From Paraflavitalea sp966211765 (GTDB lineage: Bacteria > Bacteroidota > Bacteroidia > Chitinophagales > Chitinophagaceae): a stretch of DNA of 64,000 nucleotides. A program made the position numbers and the translations under genes. Below the pieces are notes generated by a model, which worked only from the letters and a program-made list of their open reading frames with translations, did not search any database and was not told the origin of the DNA. The stretch is from the NCBI GenBank assembly GCA_966211765.1, contig CBIHOV010000009.1, positions 124,001 to 188,000 of the forward strand, given 5' to 3'. How positions within the stretch are numbered: position 1 is the first letter of the stretch; each line of letters starts with the position of its first letter. Shown in pieces: positions 18,875 to 26,928 of this stretch.

Positions 18875-20738
18875 TCGTTCCATCTGCCTGTGCATGATGG
18901 TAAAGAACGAAGCGCCCATCATTCGGCGCGCGTTGCAGTCGGCCCTGCCATATATAGATTATTGGGTGATCTGCGATACCGGTTCAGCGGATGATACCCC
19001 GGCCGTCATTGAAGAAGTGATGCAGGGAAAACCCGGAGAGCTGCACCATACCACCTGGAAAAATTTCGGGCACAACCGTGGTGAAGTGTTGGACCTGGCG
19101 CGTAACCATGCCGACTACCTGCTGATCATGGATGCCGATATGACACTACATGTAAAAGCACCATTCCGGCACAAACTCCACCACGATCTGTATGAGATCC
19201 GTTACGAAGGCAGCCTCGATTATACACAGCCCATGCTCGTAAGCAGCCGTCACCCATGGCGCTATAAAGGTGTTACCCATGAGTACCTGCATACCGAAGC
19301 AACCCTCGAATGGGATTTCCTGCCCGAATTAAGCCTTACCCACCATGGAGATGGTGGCTGCCGTTCCGATAAATTCGAGCGCGATGTACAACTGCTTACA
19401 GAAGCTCTGAAGACAGAACCGCAGAACGAACGATACATGTTTTACCTCGCCCAGTCTTACAAAGACCTGGAGCAATATGAAGCAGCCCTCCATTGGTATG
19501 AAAAGAGGATAGAAGTGGAAGGCTGGGAGGAAGAACGTTGGTATGCCCGCTTCCAGCGCGCAGAAATGCTGCGGCTGCTTGGGCGTGAATGGCCCACTGT
19601 ACAGGCAGCCTATCTGGCGGCTTTCGATGCAAGACCTTTCCGGCTCGAACCATTGCTGGCCATTGCACGCTATTACCGCGAAACCCACCAATACTTTCAG
19701 GGATATTGCCTGGCAGCTGTAGCCTTACAGGACCCGCCATACCCCGCCACCGATAAATTGTTTATTGATAAACCTGTGTACGATTACCAGTTGTTGTTTG
19801 AATACATGATCTGCGCTTGTTCCTGCGGACGTGTATCCGAAGCCATTGAAGCAGCCAACCGCCTGCTGCGGCAGCACAATCTGCCACAAAGTTTAGTCGA
19901 ATACATAATACAGGCCCGGAAAATGGCGGCTGATATGATCCGGGGCAATGGACACACCGTTGATGATACCCGTCACCGCCTTGTAGTGATCGTACCCTTC
20001 CACAATCCGGGCCATTTCCTGCGTGAATGTGTCAACAGTCTGCTGACACAGGATTACCCGAATGTGGAAGTAATATTTATTGATGATGCTTCCAGCGATG
20101 CAACTGCTCGTTTTGAACCTCCGGCAGCACTCAACGCTACACTGCTGCGCAACCAACAAAGAATGGGCGCTGCATACAATATACACCAGGCCATTACCAA
20201 CTATTGCCATGCAGATGATATAGTCGTTTGCCTCGATGGAGATGATCAGCTGGCCTGCAGCAATGCCCTCTCCTTGATCAATGAGCAATATGTACGGTAC
20301 GATTGCTGGATCATGTACGGCCAATACATCGATGCAGATGGCCACCTGGGTGTTTCGGCACCCTATGCATCCCCGAAAGACCTGGCCACCCTGCGGCAGG
20401 GCTGGCGTGTATCCCATATCCGTACCTTCCGGGCAGGCCTCTTCCTGGCTATCGGCGACCAGGACCCGGCCTATGATTGCCTTAAAGACAAAGAAGGCGA
20501 ATGGTTGCAGTCCGCGGCAGACGCTGCCATCATGTTCCCCCTGATGGAGATGGCCGGCTTTTACCGCATCGTATTCAACGAGACCATTCTTTACCGGTAC
20601 AACAGCCGCAATCCCGTGAGTCATCATTTTGTGAACCGGCCCGCACAACTACGCAATTTCGAGTGCGTGTGCGGTAAGCGCCCCTTTGCGCTTGTGACCA
20701 GTTATTATCCTTCCACCATATTAACCGATGTTTTATGA
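18858..20738 (+). CDS. Two-domain family 2 glycosyltransferase with TPR-like middle, operon gene 9
   Basis: The ATG at 18858 (MSKIPDRSICLCMMVKNEAP) overlaps the FISUMP gene by 17 bp. Residues 1-130 are a GT-A domain with CMMVKNEAP, a CDTGSADDT nucleotide-sugar loop and a MDADMTL metal motif. Residues about 165-345 are helical repeats of TPR type (YMFYLAQSYKDLEQYEAALH). A second GT-A domain begins at about 373 (VVIVPFHNPGHFLRECVNSL) with FIDDASSD and CLDGDDQL. The arrangement resembles tandem glycosyltransferases that modify a protein or build a short glycan. It is cytoplasmic. In this operon the obvious substrates are the Ser/Thr/Asn-rich or Gly-rich neighbours. The TGA overlaps the next ATG (ATGA). 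Confidence 0.88.
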   Translation: MSKIPDRSICLCMMVKNEAPIIRRALQSALPYIDYWVICDTGSADDTPAVIEEVMQGKPGELHHTTWKNFGHNRGEVLDLARNHADYLLIMDADMTLHVKAPFRHKLHHDLYEIRYEGSLDYTQPMLVSSRHPWRYKGVTHEYLHTEATLEWDFLPELSLTHHGDGGCRSDKFERDVQLLTEALKTEPQNERYMFYLAQSYKDLEQYEAALHWYEKRIEVEGWEEERWYARFQRAEMLRLLGREWPTVQAAYLAAFDARPFRLEPLLAIARYYRETHQYFQGYCLAAVALQDPPYPATDKLFIDKPVYDYQLLFEYMICACSCGRVSEAIEAANRLLRQHNLPQSLVEYIIQARKMAADMIRGNGHTVDDTRHRLVVIVPFHNPGHFLRECVNSLLTQDYPNVEVIFIDDASSDATARFEPPAALNATLLRNQQRMGAAYNIHQAITNYCHADDIVVCLDGDDQLACSNALSLINEQYVRYDCWIMYGQYIDADGHLGVSAPYASPKDLATLRQGWRVSHIRTFRAGLFLAIGDQDPAYDCLKDKEGEWLQSAADAAIMFPLMEMAGFYRIVFNETILYRYNSRNPVSHHFVNRPAQLRNFECVCGKRPFALVTSYYPSTILTDVL

Positions 20739-22063
20739 TCGCTACTTATGCAGGTAAAGCGACAGCGTCGCTTACCGAAAGTTCCATGCAGGAATTCCTG
20801 CACAAAGCCTCCCTGATCGAACACGATCCCAGGCAATTGCTCAACGGAGAAGAGATCACTACTTACTTCCACCTGCACAATTTTGAAATAGCGCGCCAGG
20901 TGCTCAGCAATGCCACCGACGAACACCACCAGATGCGCCTGCCATTCTTTTACAGTCCGGCGCATCAACTGCGTGCCAAACTGGGGCAGGGCAAGCACGA
21001 TCGGGGAGAGGCCGTAGCATTTGCCGGAGCGCTCATATCTGAGCAGGATGCTAAAGGGATCAAACGCCATTTCCCGATATGCGTGAAGGGCGTTTCCGTA
21101 TTGCACAAAATAGTACCCAAAGGAACCACCTGGGACCTCACCATGCCACAGGAGATATGGAACCTGGGCGAGATGGAAGAATTGTACACCATCGTCAATA
21201 TAGGTACCCTGGTGCTGGAAGAAGGCGCCCGGATCGTGATACGCGGTAATGTCTTTTCACTGCTTATACAACAATTGATTGTGTCCGGCAAACCAGCTCA
21301 GGGCATCAGTCACCAGATAGGGATCATGCCCACCCCTTTTTCCGTAGACTTTAAACATGGGCCACAAAACGGGGTACATGGTAAGCCCGGGGTTAGCGGC
21401 CTTGATGGTCGTGATGGTGTCACCGGCACTATTGAAACAAGTGTGCTGGGGCCCTGGGTGCCCGAGCAGGAACTGGGCGACCTGCACGGCACCGATGCTA
21501 CCCATGGGGAAGAGGGAGCCGATGGTGGCAAGGGCCGCAACGGCGGTATGTGTAAACTGGCGGAGATCACCATTCGCGGGCTCAAAGGTCATCTGCATCT
21601 TTTCTCTCAGGCAGCAGCAGGCGGCGATGGTGGTGATGGGGGAGATGGAGGCCATGGCGGGCATGGCGGCAACGGAGCGCCTGGTTTAGACGGATTCAAT
21701 GTAAAGGTACCCGGCGGCAATGCGGGGAATGGCGGCCATGGTGGCAACGGTGGCCGTGGTGGCAATGGCGGTCATGGTGGATTAAGCTCCAATATCTATC
21801 TCCGTGTGCCGGATGAAGCAATAGCGCAGGTGCGTATGACCGCCCTCGATTCTGCAGGCGGTTTCGGTGGTGCTTATGGGAAAGCCGGACAGGGAGGGAA
21901 AGGTGGTGCCATCAGCCTAATGAACAATACTACCCTTAATGGCCAACCGGGCACAGAAGGGCAGGCCGGCAGCTCGGGCAAGAACGGGCTCAATGGCCGG
22001 GGCCGCCCTGCAGCCGTATGCTACCTCAATGATCTTATTTATCAACCCACATCGTTTACTTAA
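20735..22063 (+). CDS. Gly-rich collagen/polyglycine-type protein (442 aa), operon gene 10
   Basis: Starts within the glycosyltransferase stop (ATGA overlap). Residues 1-195 form a non-repetitive domain (IPKGTTWDLTMPQEIWNLGE and a parallel-beta-helix-like run VNIGTLVLEEGARIVIRGNV). Residues about 208-245 contain collagen-like Gly-X-Y (GKPGVSGLDGRDG), and about 290-350 a Gly-Gly-X array such as GGDGGDGGDGGHGGHGGNG. Such arrays form polyglycine-II helix sandwiches, as in the phage S16 tail-tip adhesin. A last segment has NGQPGTEGQAGSSGKNGLNG. No signal peptide. Together with the last gene of the block it looks like a surface or fibre-tip component, possibly glycosylated by the enzyme encoded just upstream. 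Confidence 0.85.
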   Translation: MIATYAGKATASLTESSMQEFLHKASLIEHDPRQLLNGEEITTYFHLHNFEIARQVLSNATDEHHQMRLPFFYSPAHQLRAKLGQGKHDRGEAVAFAGALISEQDAKGIKRHFPICVKGVSVLHKIVPKGTTWDLTMPQEIWNLGEMEELYTIVNIGTLVLEEGARIVIRGNVFSLLIQQLIVSGKPAQGISHQIGIMPTPFSVDFKHGPQNGVHGKPGVSGLDGRDGVTGTIETSVLGPWVPEQELGDLHGTDATHGEEGADGGKGRNGGMCKLAEITIRGLKGHLHLFSQAAAGGDGGDGGDGGHGGHGGNGAPGLDGFNVKVPGGNAGNGGHGGNGGRGGNGGHGGLSSNIYLRVPDEAIAQVRMTALDSAGGFGGAYGKAGQGGKGGAISLMNNTTLNGQPGTEGQAGSSGKNGLNGRGRPAAVCYLNDLIYQPTSFT

Positions 22064-22096
22064 GCTGTTACCCTGCCAGGCGAAGGGCTGTCGCAA

Positions 22097-22199
22097 GGTG
22101 GGTCGCCCTTCAAGGGCGGCTCACCCTGATCTAAAGGAGCCTGTAAGGACTGTCGAAGCCTTTCTCGTTGCCTTTGTGCCTCGATGCCTCGTTGCCTTA
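22097..22199 (+). repeat. Hairpin plus TTGCCT-rich dispersed repeat (copy A)
   Basis: A 14-bp stem with two G-U pairs (22097-22110 with 22112-22125) is followed by CTGATCTAAAG (22126-22136) and AAGCCTTTCTCGTTGCC (22156-22172), then TGCC(T)-spaced units ending before a T-rich run at 22200. The two quoted words recur in the same order at 34036-34074. It lies in the 178-bp gap between the two Gly-rich genes and may reduce, but not obviously stop, transcription into the last one. Confidence 0.6.
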
Positions 22200-22241
22200 T
22201 TTTTTTAAATCCTCATTTTCTTCACCTAAACATTTAATAAA

Positions 22242-23459
22242 ATGAAATTGAGTTTCAGAGAAAGAGCCGAACGACTTGGTCACTCCCTGGAGTTGATCGA
22301 TCAGGGCTTGCCAATTACAACCCTCATCACGGTCAAGGATGTTGACCAGTTGAAAGAGCTCACACAGGTATTCATAGACGGGGAAAACAATCCCGATCTT
22401 TGTAACCAGCTTTTTGGGAATATTCCCCTTACCAGTTCACAGAACGATCGCTCCGCTGCGGGCACCCTTCGCCGGGTCAATGAATTCATTTACGGCGATG
22501 GCGAGCTGGATGCCTCCGACCGGGAGCGTATCAAAGGCGCTTTCCCCATGCAGGTGCAGGCTACTTCTGCCGCTGACTTCACACCTACGGCGCCGGTGAA
22601 GATCAATAGCCCGGTGACTCCCGTAGCATATAACTACGGCACAGTAACCCTCAACCAGGGTATTTACGTCAATTTCTACAACACCGTTGTCAATGGTTTC
22701 ACCATGGATACCCTGGTGCGCAACGGCACCAACGGCAATGCCAATATTGGCGACTTCAATATCCTGGGCGCTACCGGTTCTAATGGCGCTGCTGTTTCCG
22801 CAGGTGCTACCGGCACCAATGGTGGCGGTGGCAGTGGCGGCACCTGTACCGTATCCGGCTCCGAACCCGGCGACAATGGTGGTCCTGGTGGGCCCGGTAC
22901 AGCCGGCGCTACCGGTGGTGCAGGCAATCCCGGTGGTCCCGGACTGGCCAGCTACCAGGCGATATTTACCATCAACAGTGCCGTGGTGAGCAGCACCGGC
23001 AATGCCGTACTGTTCTTCACCCGCTCCGGTACCGGCGGCTCAGGTAGCAATGGTGGCAACGGTGGCAATGGCGGTAATGGTGGCAACGGTGGTGATGGCG
23101 CCAGTTGCGAATGTACCGGTACCAGTGGTGGTAATGGTGGCAGTGGTGGTTCAGGCGGTTCCGGTGGTCGTGGCGGCGATGCCGGCAATGGCACCAATTC
23201 AGCCGGTAATATTGTGGTCAATGTTGCCAGTGCTTCGGCCAGCCTGGTTACCAAAGGTAGCGCCAGCGCTCCTCCCGGAGCATTCGGTACCGGTGGCGGT
23301 CCAGGTACAGGCGGCAGCGCAGGCACTGCTGGCGGCGGTGGCAAGGGCCACAACGGTGGCACCAATGGTACCAAGGGAGCTACAGGCTCTCAGGGTAACC
23401 CCGGCACAGCCAGCCAGACCAGCGGTTCCGCGGCTACCATTACGATCAATAACTTGTAA
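22242..23459 (+). CDS. Polyglycine-rich protein (405 aa), last gene of the block
   Basis: Residues 1-110 are a charged helical domain (FRERAERLGHSLELIDQGLP, DGELDASDRERIKGAFPM) with no signal peptide. Residues about 120-180 are beta-rich (TVTLNQGIYVNFYNTVVNGF). Then two Gly-Gly-X segments flank a short beta segment (IFTINSAVVSSTGNAVLFFT): one near residues 190-240 and one near 260-320 (NGGNGGNGGNGGNGGDG). Two Cys pairs (TCTVSG, ECTG) sit at the edges. It shares the polyglycine design with the previous gene but not its N-domain. It probably acts as a rigid adhesin or coat element. A strong terminator 25 bp downstream closes the unit. Confidence 0.87.
   Translation: MKLSFRERAERLGHSLELIDQGLPITTLITVKDVDQLKELTQVFIDGENNPDLCNQLFGNIPLTSSQNDRSAAGTLRRVNEFIYGDGELDASDRERIKGAFPMQVQATSAADFTPTAPVKINSPVTPVAYNYGTVTLNQGIYVNFYNTVVNGFTMDTLVRNGTNGNANIGDFNILGATGSNGAAVSAGATGTNGGGGSGGTCTVSGSEPGDNGGPGGPGTAGATGGAGNPGGPGLASYQAIFTINSAVVSSTGNAVLFFTRSGTGGSGSNGGNGGNGGNGGNGGDGASCECTGTSGGNGGSGGSGGSGGRGGDAGNGTNSAGNIVVNVASASASLVTKGSASAPPGAFGTGGGPGTGGSAGTAGGGGKGHNGGTNGTKGATGSQGNPGTASQTSGSAATITINNL
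23038..23190 (+). repeat. Coding minisatellite of 9-bp GGxGGxAAx units
   Basis: The Gly-Gly-Asn array is encoded by near-identical 9-bp units (GGTGGCAAC/GGTGGCAAT/GGCGGTAAT). Variation is mostly synonymous, so the protein repeat is selected, but unit number could change by slippage. A related array lies at about 21610-21785 in the previous gene. Confidence 0.7.
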
Positions 23460-23482
23460 TGCTTTAGCCCCGAAATGCTAAT

Positions 23483-23520
23483 AAAGTCCCGTACGCCAGC
23501 GTACGGGACTTTTTGTTTTA
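23483..23520 (+). terminator. Strong intrinsic terminator ending the 19-kb operon
   Basis: A perfect 14-bp stem (23483-23496 with 23499-23512; core GTCCCGTACGC/GCGTACGGGAC) with a 2-nt apex, running straight into TTTTTGTTTT. This is the best terminator in the window and marks the end of the operon. Confidence 0.9.
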
Positions 23521-23660
23521 GCCCCCATCGTAATCCACACTACGCTACATAATAGATTTATTAAGGATAAATTGGCTATATTGACTGATATTAAGGCTAT
23601 CAAACCTTCCTAACACTATTCAGATACGTCTTCCGGTCAACTTCTAATTTTATTACAACT

Positions 23661-24686
23661 ATGGGGTTATTTAATTGGTTTACACAGGAAATTGCAATGG
23701 ACCTGGGAACTGCCAACACGCTTATCATACACAACGACGAGATAACAGTAAACGAGCCTTCCATCATAGCCCTCAACAGAAATAACCCGAAAGAGGTGTT
23801 AGCCGTGGGTAAGAAGGCTTTGATGATGCATGAAAAAACGCACGACGATATTAGAACCGTCCGTCCGCTAAGAGATGGCGTAATAGCCGATTTTAATGCC
23901 GCTGAATTGATGATCCGTGGATTGATCAAACAGGTGTATCCCAAAAAAACACTTTTCCGTCCTTCCTGGCGCATGATGATCTGTATCCCTTCCTCTATCA
24001 CAGAGGTTGAAAAACGCGCAGTAAGGGATAGTGCCGAGCAGGCCGGCGCCAAAGAAGTGTACCTGGTGCACGAGCCCATGGCGGCTGCCCTGGGCATCGG
24101 GATAGATGTAGAAGAGCCTGTAGGCAATATGATCATTGATATTGGTGGCGGCACTACCGGTATTTCAGTGATCGCCCTGGCAGGAATTGTATGCGATCAA
24201 TCTATTCGGATTGCGGGTGATGAGTTTACAGCCGATATCATGGAGTCTTTGCGGCGTTACCACAGTTTACTGATCGGTGAGCGCACAGCGGAACAGATCA
24301 AGATACAGATAGGATCAGCCATGAAGGAGTTGGATGAACCACCGGCCGACATTCCCGTCAATGGCCGCGACCTCGTGACCGGTATCCCCAAGCAGATATA
24401 TGTAAGCTACCAGGAAATTGCAGAAGCCCTCGATAAGAGCGTTTTCAAGATCGAAGAAGGCATCTTAAGAGCACTTGAGCAAACTCCTCCCGAACTGGCG
24501 AGCGATATTTACCGTCGTGGCTTATACCTTACCGGCGGTGGCGCCTTGCTCAGGGGCCTGGACAAACGGTTAAGCCAAAAAATGAAGTTACCTGTTCATG
24601 TAGCAGATGATCCGCTTAAAAGCGTTGTACGTGGTACCGGCCTTGCTTTGAAACGGTATGATGATTATCCCTTTGTGATGCGCTGA
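23661..24686 (+). CDS. mreB: MreB-like actin-family protein (orphan)
   Basis: A 341-aa protein with the actin/Hsp70 ATPase motifs of MreB: phosphate-1 MDLGTANT (about residue 13-20), phosphate-2 DIGGGTTG (about 160), GIPKQI, and the adenosine motif TGGGALLRGLD near residue 290. The length is normal for MreB, which polymerises under the inner membrane and guides cell-wall synthesis. The standard mreB neighbours (mreC, mreD, pbp2, rodA) are absent, so this is likely an additional MreB paralogue. It starts 140 bp after the operon terminator, and the next gene starts 57 bp downstream. Confidence 0.92.
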   Translation: MGLFNWFTQEIAMDLGTANTLIIHNDEITVNEPSIIALNRNNPKEVLAVGKKALMMHEKTHDDIRTVRPLRDGVIADFNAAELMIRGLIKQVYPKKTLFRPSWRMMICIPSSITEVEKRAVRDSAEQAGAKEVYLVHEPMAAALGIGIDVEEPVGNMIIDIGGGTTGISVIALAGIVCDQSIRIAGDEFTADIMESLRRYHSLLIGERTAEQIKIQIGSAMKELDEPPADIPVNGRDLVTGIPKQIYVSYQEIAEALDKSVFKIEEGILRALEQTPPELASDIYRRGLYLTGGGALLRGLDKRLSQKMKLPVHVADDPLKSVVRGTGLALKRYDDYPFVMR

Positions 24687-24743
24687 TAATACAATATATC
24701 CCACTTTACTAGCGTTAAATCCCTTAATGTTATAGGCTATTTT

Positions 24744-25343
24744 ATGAGAATATTCATTACGGGTTTGACCTTTTTTGTTTTTATGACTTCATACGCTCAA
24801 AAGAAGGGCGAAAAATTTTTCTGTAAAGAAGTAGGATGGACAGTTGTTTTCCCGAATGGTTTTGCATTTGATTCCGCTTTCAGTGAGAAAATGAATAGGG
24901 ACGGGATAAAGGCAATTGAGGAAACAAATCATATAAAAGGAGACGTTTCACAAACGAAATTATTGTTTAGCGTATTTAAGAACAAATGGAATAACATAAA
25001 TGCAACTATAACTTATTTTGATTCTAGCACACAAGGTAGTTACAAGACATTTCGCCAGGGAGCTAATGAATTGTTATATAAAACCTTTTTGGATGGCATA
25101 CCTGATTCGAAAGTGGATTCTTTGAATGCTACTGTGCAATATGCAGGGCTCCTGTTTGATAGTTTCCATGTGACAGTATACAAAAAGGGTAAGCTATTAT
25201 TTGACTCGTATTTATTGTCAAAATTTTATAACGGCTATGATTTTACTGTCAGCTATCTGTATTTAGACGACCAGATCAGGAAAGAAATTGAGTCCATGTT
25301 AAGTAATTCGAAGTTTTTAAATATTACTGCTATACAACATTGA
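24744..25343 (+). CDS. Small exported protein of unknown function (199 aa)
   Basis: A clear signal peptide (MRIFITGLTFFVFMTSYAQ) with likely cleavage after the Ala is followed by a soluble domain with hydrophobic strands (GWTVVFPNGFAFD, LFDSFHVTVYKKGKLLFDSY). No family recognised; the pattern (a protein of about 180 residues with a PNGF motif followed by flexible strands) resembles secreted uncharacterised Bacteroidota proteins. Codon use is visibly more A/T-rich than in the surrounding genes. It is followed by its own terminator at 25419. Confidence 0.75.
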   Translation: MRIFITGLTFFVFMTSYAQKKGEKFFCKEVGWTVVFPNGFAFDSAFSEKMNRDGIKAIEETNHIKGDVSQTKLLFSVFKNKWNNINATITYFDSSTQGSYKTFRQGANELLYKTFLDGIPDSKVDSLNATVQYAGLLFDSFHVTVYKKGKLLFDSYLLSKFYNGYDFTVSYLYLDDQIRKEIESMLSNSKFLNITAIQH

Positions 25344-25418
25344 TGTTGCCAAATCACCTGTGGTAATTCAGTTGCAATACGGTTCGGGCCTGAGACAATT
25401 TACAACCCGGATTTTACT

Positions 25419-25447
25419 CCCCTCGAATTCGAGGGGTTTGGTTTTTA
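25419..25447 (+). terminator. Intrinsic terminator after the small exported protein
   Basis: Perfect 18-bp palindrome CCCCTCGAATTCGAGGGG (25419-25436) followed by TTTGGTTTTTA. It lies 76 bp after the stop at 25343. Confidence 0.75.
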
Positions 25448-25564
25448 TACAACTAAAAAGGTATTGGTTTGCCTTGCTTCAATCCTTAATTTTATTTTCT
25501 ATAATCCCAATATGTAAGGCTTCCTTCAAAATTAAGAGACGGTCTTCTTTTTATGTAAAAATGT

Positions 25565-25700
25565 AAACACCCGTTATAAACGGTTTCGGCCCGAAAGCCA
25601 CCCAAAGCATCCAATACCACCCAAACTCCTGTAAAACGCCCAATTATCGGGCATTTTTTTTATGCCTTGTTGCAAAAAAAGTCGGGTGTTTATAACGGGT
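25565..25700. repeat. 13-bp inverted repeat pair around a small hairpin
   Basis: ACCCGTTATAAAC at 25569-25581 and its exact reverse complement GTTTATAACGGGT at 25688-25700 bracket about 106 bp. In between is a short GC hairpin with a T8 run (GCCC/GGGC at 25638-25652), possibly a weak terminator. The ends resemble those of a small mobile or recombination element but no gene is inside. Confidence 0.55.
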
Positions 25701-26051
25701 ATGTATCGTAACCGGGTCGCGCAGAAGCCCCAGCTTTGTGTTATCAAAATTGATGAATATGACAACAGCTACCAACTCACGGGTGACCAATTTTATCGCG
25801 ATGATCCCGATGCTGACAGGCATTGGTCACCTGCTGGCCTTCTTATTGCCTACGGATTGCCTGCGCTCCTTAGAGAACTGGCCCCCTTTTCAGAGAGCGC
25901 TCAGGCAATCCGTAGGCAATCCGGAGGCAATCGACAGACCTTACGACAAGCCCCGGCAGCAACCGGTTGCCAACTATGCATTCAACTTTGGATCTTTTTA
26001 TAATGATTTTCTCCGTTGGACCGGCCAAACTTTTGCGGGAGACAGCTTTGA
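25701..26051. other. Spacer with a large hairpin and tandem 11-mers; no convincing gene
   Basis: A perfect 16-bp inverted repeat (25848-25863 with 25902-25917), extended by CGCTC/GAGCG to about 21 bp with a 2-nt bulge, forms a big hairpin. Right of it are three 11-bp units beginning AGGCAATC (25903-25935). An open frame from 25738 (start of product NMTTATNSRVTNFIAMIPML) covers the hairpin and runs on antisense through the deacetylase end. It could be a gene remnant, but I do not support it as a gene. Confidence 0.5.
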
Positions 26052-26840
26052 TTATTTGCTTCTCAGGTGTTCTGCTATTTCAACAAAGGGAGCCACCCAC
26101 ACCTGTGACTCCTGTTGTTTCAGGAACTGCAGTAATTGCCGGTGCGCGGCTGCTGATACATTGATCGAGTGCTCTCCACCAACACCATGAAAAACAAACA
26201 CCAGCAGCGCATTGGACTCCATGGCCCGTTTAACCGCTGCTATCAGTTGGTCGCCTGTATTCTCATAAACCGATACCCACTGTACAGTCACTTTGCCAAA
26301 GGGGTTTACGGCATTGGCATCAGGTGTACCATCGCGAAAGGCCACAAAATTGTCTTTCAATCCGTACAGGTAGAAGGAGTCCTGCACTTTTGTATCTCCG
26401 CAGGGACAGGCCAATGTTCTTTTCTTTTTGCCATCCGTAGCTTCCAGCAGCGCACTGTTCATTTTGATCTCATCGCTCATCCGTTGCAACGTGTAGTTGT
26501 TGAGGTCATAATCTGGTTTTACCCATTCGCGGCCGGGCCGTTTTCCGTAACAGGGATGGAACAACGTGTGATTACCCAGTTCATGACCTTTGGCAGCGGC
26601 CTTTCTCCATTCGGGAATGCGTTTGGTAAAAGCGTCTGAAGATCCGATCAGGTAGAAAGTGGCTTTGAATCCTACAGAGTCCAGCGCAGGGATTACCTGG
26701 TCGAGATGGATGTTGAGTGCATCATCGTAGGTAAGCGCCACGGCGCATTTCTTATTTTTCCAATTGGTGCTGTTCTGTGCGCAGGACAGCAGACTATTAA
26801 TTACAAGGAAGCTAATTAAAGTGAGTTTGGCAAGTGGCAT
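26052..26840 (-). CDS. Polysaccharide deacetylase (NodB domain) lipoprotein
   Basis: The start at 26840 gives MPLAKLTLISFLVINSLLSC, a lipoprotein signal with Cys20. NodB-fold motifs follow: motif 1 ALTYDDA (the catalytic Asp pair), motif 2 GHELGNHTLFHP (metal-binding His residues), and motif 5 FVFHGVGGEHS with the catalytic His. The metal-dependent enzyme removes acetyl groups from chitin oligomers, peptidoglycan or acetylated xylan (carbohydrate esterase family 4 type). Its position at the end of a minus-strand hemicellulose cluster favours acetyl-xylan or another dietary glycan. An upstream ATG at 26864 would add eight residues. Confidence 0.85.
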   Translation of the reverse strand: MPLAKLTLISFLVINSLLSCAQNSTNWKNKKCAVALTYDDALNIHLDQVIPALDSVGFKATFYLIGSSDAFTKRIPEWRKAAAKGHELGNHTLFHPCYGKRPGREWVKPDYDLNNYTLQRMSDEIKMNSALLEATDGKKKRTLACPCGDTKVQDSFYLYGLKDNFVAFRDGTPDANAVNPFGKVTVQWVSVYENTGDQLIAAVKRAMESNALLVFVFHGVGGEHSINVSAAAHRQLLQFLKQQESQVWVAPFVEIAEHLRSK

Positions 26841-26928
26841 GTTGGTGTAGTGGTTAACGGGCATTTATTGACTTCTTAAAGATACCTAAAATTGCTTTGC
26901 AGACCAATAGCGAGGGGAGCAAGCTTAG

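Noticed and set aside
21600..23200. CRISPR-like or tandem array
   Set aside because: The repeats are short in-frame Gly codon units with no spacers; they encode polyglycine arrays.
25565..25700. Integron attC site
   Set aside because: The inverted repeats lack the GTTRRRY core and no integrase or cassette array is present.
25738..26190. 150-aa plus-strand frame across the hairpin
   Set aside because: Only its first part could be coding; it then runs antisense into the deacetylase gene and contains the inverted repeat, so a real gene is unlikely, though a remnant is possible.
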